This document shows positions 61,805-64,000 of a DNA stretch of 64,000 nucleotides, piece after piece. Numbering within the stretch: the stretch's first letter is position 1; each line of letters opens with the position of its first letter. A model generated the notes under the pieces. It made no database searches. It saw only the letters and a program-made list of their open reading frames with translations, and had not been told where the DNA came from. The translations under genes and the position numbers were made by a program. Source of the stretch: Methylobacterium brachythecii (GTDB lineage: Bacteria > Pseudomonadota > Alphaproteobacteria > Rhizobiales > Beijerinckiaceae); contig NZ_JACIDN010000008.1 of assembly GCF_014196345.1 (NCBI RefSeq), forward strand, positions 62,001-126,000, given 5' to 3'.

Positions 61805-62653
61805 ATGGCGACACCGCCTTTCGTCACCCCAGAATGGCTTGCGGCGCGCCTCTCAGCGCCGGACATCGTGGTGCTCGACGCCTCCTGGTACCTGCCGGCA
61901 CAGGGGCGCGATGCCGAGGCCGAGTTCCGCGCCGCGCATGTCCCGGGGGCGATCCGCTTCGACCTCGATGCGATGAGCGACGAGACTTCGCCGCTGCCCC
62001 ACATGCTGCAGCGTCCCGACGTGTTCTCCTCGCGCATGCGTGCCCTCGGCGTCGGCGATGGCGCGCAGATCGTCGTCTATGACGGCATGGGCCTATTCTC
62101 GGCGCCGCGCGTCTGGTGGATGCTGCGCACCTATGGCGTGCGCGACGCCGTCATCCTCGAAGGCGGCCTGCCGGCCTGGCTGGCGGCCGGCCATCCGACC
62201 GAGGACGGGCCCGGCCGAACGCGCGAGCGCCGCCACTTCACCGCCCGGCTCGATCACACTGCGGTGGCCAACGCGAACGACGTCGCGCGCGCCCTCGACC
62301 GGAACTCGGCCCAGGTGGTCGACGCCCGCTCGGGACCGCGTTTCCGTGGCGAGGAAGCCGAGCCGCGCCCGGGCGTGCGCCCCGGCCACATGCCCGGCGC
62401 CCGCAACGTGCACTACGCGGCCCTGCAGGCGAATGGCCGGCTCAAGGACGAGGCCTCGCTGCGCGCGGCCTTCGCCGAAGCCGGGGTGGATCTCGACCAG
62501 CCGATCGTCACCACATGCGGCTCGGGGGTCACCGCCGCGATCGTCGCCCTGGCTCTCGAAACCCTCGGGCGGCCCCCGAAGGCACTCTACGACGGGTCGT
62601 GGGCCGATTGGGGCTCGGACCAGGCACGGCCCGTGGCTACCGGGCCAGTCTGA
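61805..62653 (+). CDS. sseA: 3-mercaptopyruvate sulfurtransferase
   Basis: The 282-residue cytosolic enzyme moves sulfur from 3-mercaptopyruvate to cyanide or thiols. It has two rhodanese domains: the first (about 1-140) with WLAARLSAPDIVVLDASWYLP and AHVPGAIRFDLD, the second (about 160-280) with VVDARSGPRFRGEEAEPRPGVRPGHMPGARNVHY. The active-site loop is TTCGSGVTAA with Cys at 238; CGSGVTA is the hallmark that separates mercaptopyruvate from thiosulfate sulfurtransferases. ATG 61805. Monocistronic and upstream of the ZnuD-like gene. Confidence 0.94.
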   Translation: MATPPFVTPEWLAARLSAPDIVVLDASWYLPAQGRDAEAEFRAAHVPGAIRFDLDAMSDETSPLPHMLQRPDVFSSRMRALGVGDGAQIVVYDGMGLFSAPRVWWMLRTYGVRDAVILEGGLPAWLAAGHPTEDGPGRTRERRHFTARLDHTAVANANDVARALDRNSAQVVDARSGPRFRGEEAEPRPGVRPGHMPGARNVHYAALQANGRLKDEASLRAAFAEAGVDLDQPIVTTCGSGVTAAIVALALETLGRPPKALYDGSWADWGSDQARPVATGPV

Positions 62654-62837
62654 GGCTTCCAAGCGCGCCACCACGCCCGGAACACGTGGCACGACGCTCC
62701 CGAACTGCTGCGAGACCTTCGCTCTAGACGTGGCTGACCTTCCGCGTCGCTCAGGGCATCAGAGAGGGGGCAGAGCGTCGCGTCGATGCGCTTCTGCAAC
62801 ACCGGGCAGGCCTCGTCCGAACGCCCGCGATTTGCGC

Positions 62838-62880
62838 TTGTAACATTATCACATTCGCATGATGAAACATTGTAACGTTT
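62838..62880 (+). promoter_or_regulatory. Putative metal-repressor operator with two TTGTAACRTT repeats
   Basis: TTGTAACATT (62838-62847) and TTGTAACGTT (62870-62879) are direct repeats 32 bp apart, about three helical turns. The second lies in an imperfect palindrome AAACATTGTAACGTTT (62865-62880, 12 of 16 positions symmetric) ending 15 bp before the start codon of the ZnuD-like gene. The first lies in a weaker TGT..ACA symmetry. AT-rich palindromes of this type are what Zur-type zinc repressors bind in alphaproteobacteria. The local DNA is much richer in A/T than the coding sequence. Confidence 0.6.
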
Positions 62881-62895
62881 TATCGGCGAGGCGTG

Positions 62896-64000
62896 ATGCG
62901 TGGTGCTTTTTGGTCGGAAGGACGGCGTGCAACCCTCCTCTATGGAACGGCCCTTGCCACCGCCCTGCTTCCGCTCGGAGCCGTCGCGGCACCGCAGGCG
63001 GAGGTGTTGGATGAGATCAGCGTCACCTCGGTGAGCCCGGTCCAAGCCAGGACGACACCGATCGCCAATCCCGGCTTCGGCGTATTGCCGGTAGCCACCG
63101 ACACCTTCTCGCCAGTCACGGTGGTCACGCAGGACCAAATCGCTCGCAACCAGCCGACCACGCTCGGCGATGCGCTGGCCGACCGCCCCGGCCTGTCCTC
63201 ATCGAGCTACGCGCCAGGCGCCGCCTCGCGGCCGATCATCCGTGGCCTCGACAATGCGCGGGTGCGCATCCAGGAGAACGGCGTCATCACCGGCGACGTG
63301 TCCGACCTCGGCGAGGATCACGGCGTGCCGATGAACCCGCTGGTCGATCAGCGCATCGAGGTCATCCGCGGCCCCGCGACGTTGCGCTACGGCTCGGGCT
63401 CGATCGGCGGGGTGGTCTCGTCTGAAAACAACCGGGTGCCGACCTTCATTCCGGCCAAGGGCTATTCCGGACAGGTCACCACCGGCTTCTCGAGCGTCGA
63501 CGCTGGCCGGCTCGGCGCCGCAACGGTCGATGCCGGCGGCGACGGCATCGCGGTCCACGCAGACGGTTTCGCCAGCGCAACCGACAGCTACGCCATCCCC
63601 GGCGGCATCCAGCGCAACTCGGCGACGCAGTCGCAGGGCGGCTCGGTCGGCATTTCGGCGATCGGCGATCGCGGCTTCGTCGGCATCGCCTTCAGCCACT
63701 ACGACGCGCTCTACCAGATCCCCGGCGGCGAGGCCGAACAGGCGCGCACCCGCCTCGACCCGCGCCAGGACAAGGTGACCTCGCGCGGCGAGTACCGGCC
63801 GACGGAAGGGCCGTTCGAGGTGATCCGCTACTGGGCCGGCGGCTCGGTCTATCGTCACGACGAGATCGGGATCGGCGAGAACGGCATCGACGGACTCCAG
63901 GCGACCTTCAAGAATCGCGAGGTCGAGGCACGCGTCGAACTGCAGCACGTGCCCGTCACGCTGCCCTTCGGCACGCTCACCGGCGCCCTCGGCCTGCAGA
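62896..64000 (+). CDS. ZnuD-like TonB-dependent outer-membrane receptor (partial, 3' end missing)
   Basis: The first 368 codons of a receptor that continues past the window edge. A signal peptide (about 1-32, LLPLGAVAAPQA) is followed by a TonB-box-like EVLDEISVTS, the plug domain (TVVTQDQIARNQPTTLGDALADRPGLSS, then RPIIRGLDNARVRIQENG, NPLVDQRIEVIRGPATLRYGSGSIGGVV) and the first barrel strands. The SHYDALYQIPGGEAEQARTRLDPRQDK region (extracellular loop of ZnuD-type receptors) and the AATLRYG-type plug end point to zinc rather than siderophores. GAGG precedes the ATG at 62896. Downstream residues and metal-binding loop cannot be seen. Confidence 0.82.
   Translation, partial: MRGAFWSEGRRATLLYGTALATALLPLGAVAAPQAEVLDEISVTSVSPVQARTTPIANPGFGVLPVATDTFSPVTVVTQDQIARNQPTTLGDALADRPGLSSSSYAPGAASRPIIRGLDNARVRIQENGVITGDVSDLGEDHGVPMNPLVDQRIEVIRGPATLRYGSGSIGGVVSSENNRVPTFIPAKGYSGQVTTGFSSVDAGRLGAATVDAGGDGIAVHADGFASATDSYAIPGGIQRNSATQSQGGSVGISAIGDRGFVGIAFSHYDALYQIPGGEAEQARTRLDPRQDKVTSRGEYRPTEGPFEVIRYWAGGSVYRHDEIGIGENGIDGLQATFKNREVEARVELQHVPVTLPFGTLTGALGLQ

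Noticed and set aside
62587..63138. Minus-strand frame across the ZnuD-like gene start
   Set aside because: It covers the operator repeats and antisense of the signal peptide, with no ribosome site and no family resemblance.

Overview
The window is GC-rich chromosomal DNA from an alphaproteobacterium, most likely a Hyphomicrobiales member of the Methylobacterium/Methylorubrum type. This is an inference from very high GC at third codon positions, an HWE-type histidine kinase, a GCG_CRPN-type secreted protein, a DUF2778 (Tlde1-like) protein, AprI/Inh and DUF1508 proteins and LemA/HtpX. No phage, transposase, integrase, CRISPR array or rRNA was seen. One tRNA gene, tRNA-Pro(GGG), lies at the left edge and one gene is cut by the right edge.

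Layout. 0-17 kb: tRNA-Pro with its terminator, a glycosyltransferase, a rhodanese, a two-gene RND efflux operon closed by a bidirectional terminator, two small secreted or membrane proteins, a HIT/NudC pair, then a molybdate region in which modA, modB and modC all lie on the minus strand but are split by a TAXI-type solute receptor and by plus-strand genes (a GST and a 75-aa protein); then prmA and an M24B aminopeptidase. 17-31.5 kb: an exopolysaccharide locus with a chain-length protein (GumC-like), WecG-type transferase, polysaccharide deacetylase, methyltransferase, DUF6492-like protein, flippase, GH10 glycosidase, GT2, O-antigen-ligase-like polymerase, GT4, and a coupled pair of JmjC/cupin-like oxygenase and FemAB-like acyltransferase. 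Several junctions are ATGA overlaps.

31.6-40.4 kb: a 1-Cys-like peroxiredoxin and YqgE, then a metallophore/iron block: PvdE-type exporter diverging from an ECF sigma factor, a siderophore-interacting ferric reductase with an N-terminal DUF2218, and fhuC-fhuD-fhuB. No synthetase, TonB receptor or anti-sigma gene is next to them. 40.8-50 kb: mostly cell-envelope genes: a PCu(A)C-like protein, a DUF2778 transpeptidase-like protein, a lytic transglycosylase, a DUF4892-OmpA protein paired with a two-domain Inh protein, HtpX-like protease with LemA, and UbiB.

50-64 kb: HWE kinase, YdcZ-type permease diverging from a LysR regulator, MFS transporter, two secreted orphans (one with HExxH), DUF1508, an RhlE helicase with a long basic disordered tail, a second flippase plus second FemAB-like protein that probably serve the same surface polysaccharide, a sulfurtransferase, and at the right edge the first 368 codons of a ZnuD-like TonB receptor preceded by two copies of a TTGTAACRTT element that look like a metal-responsive operator.
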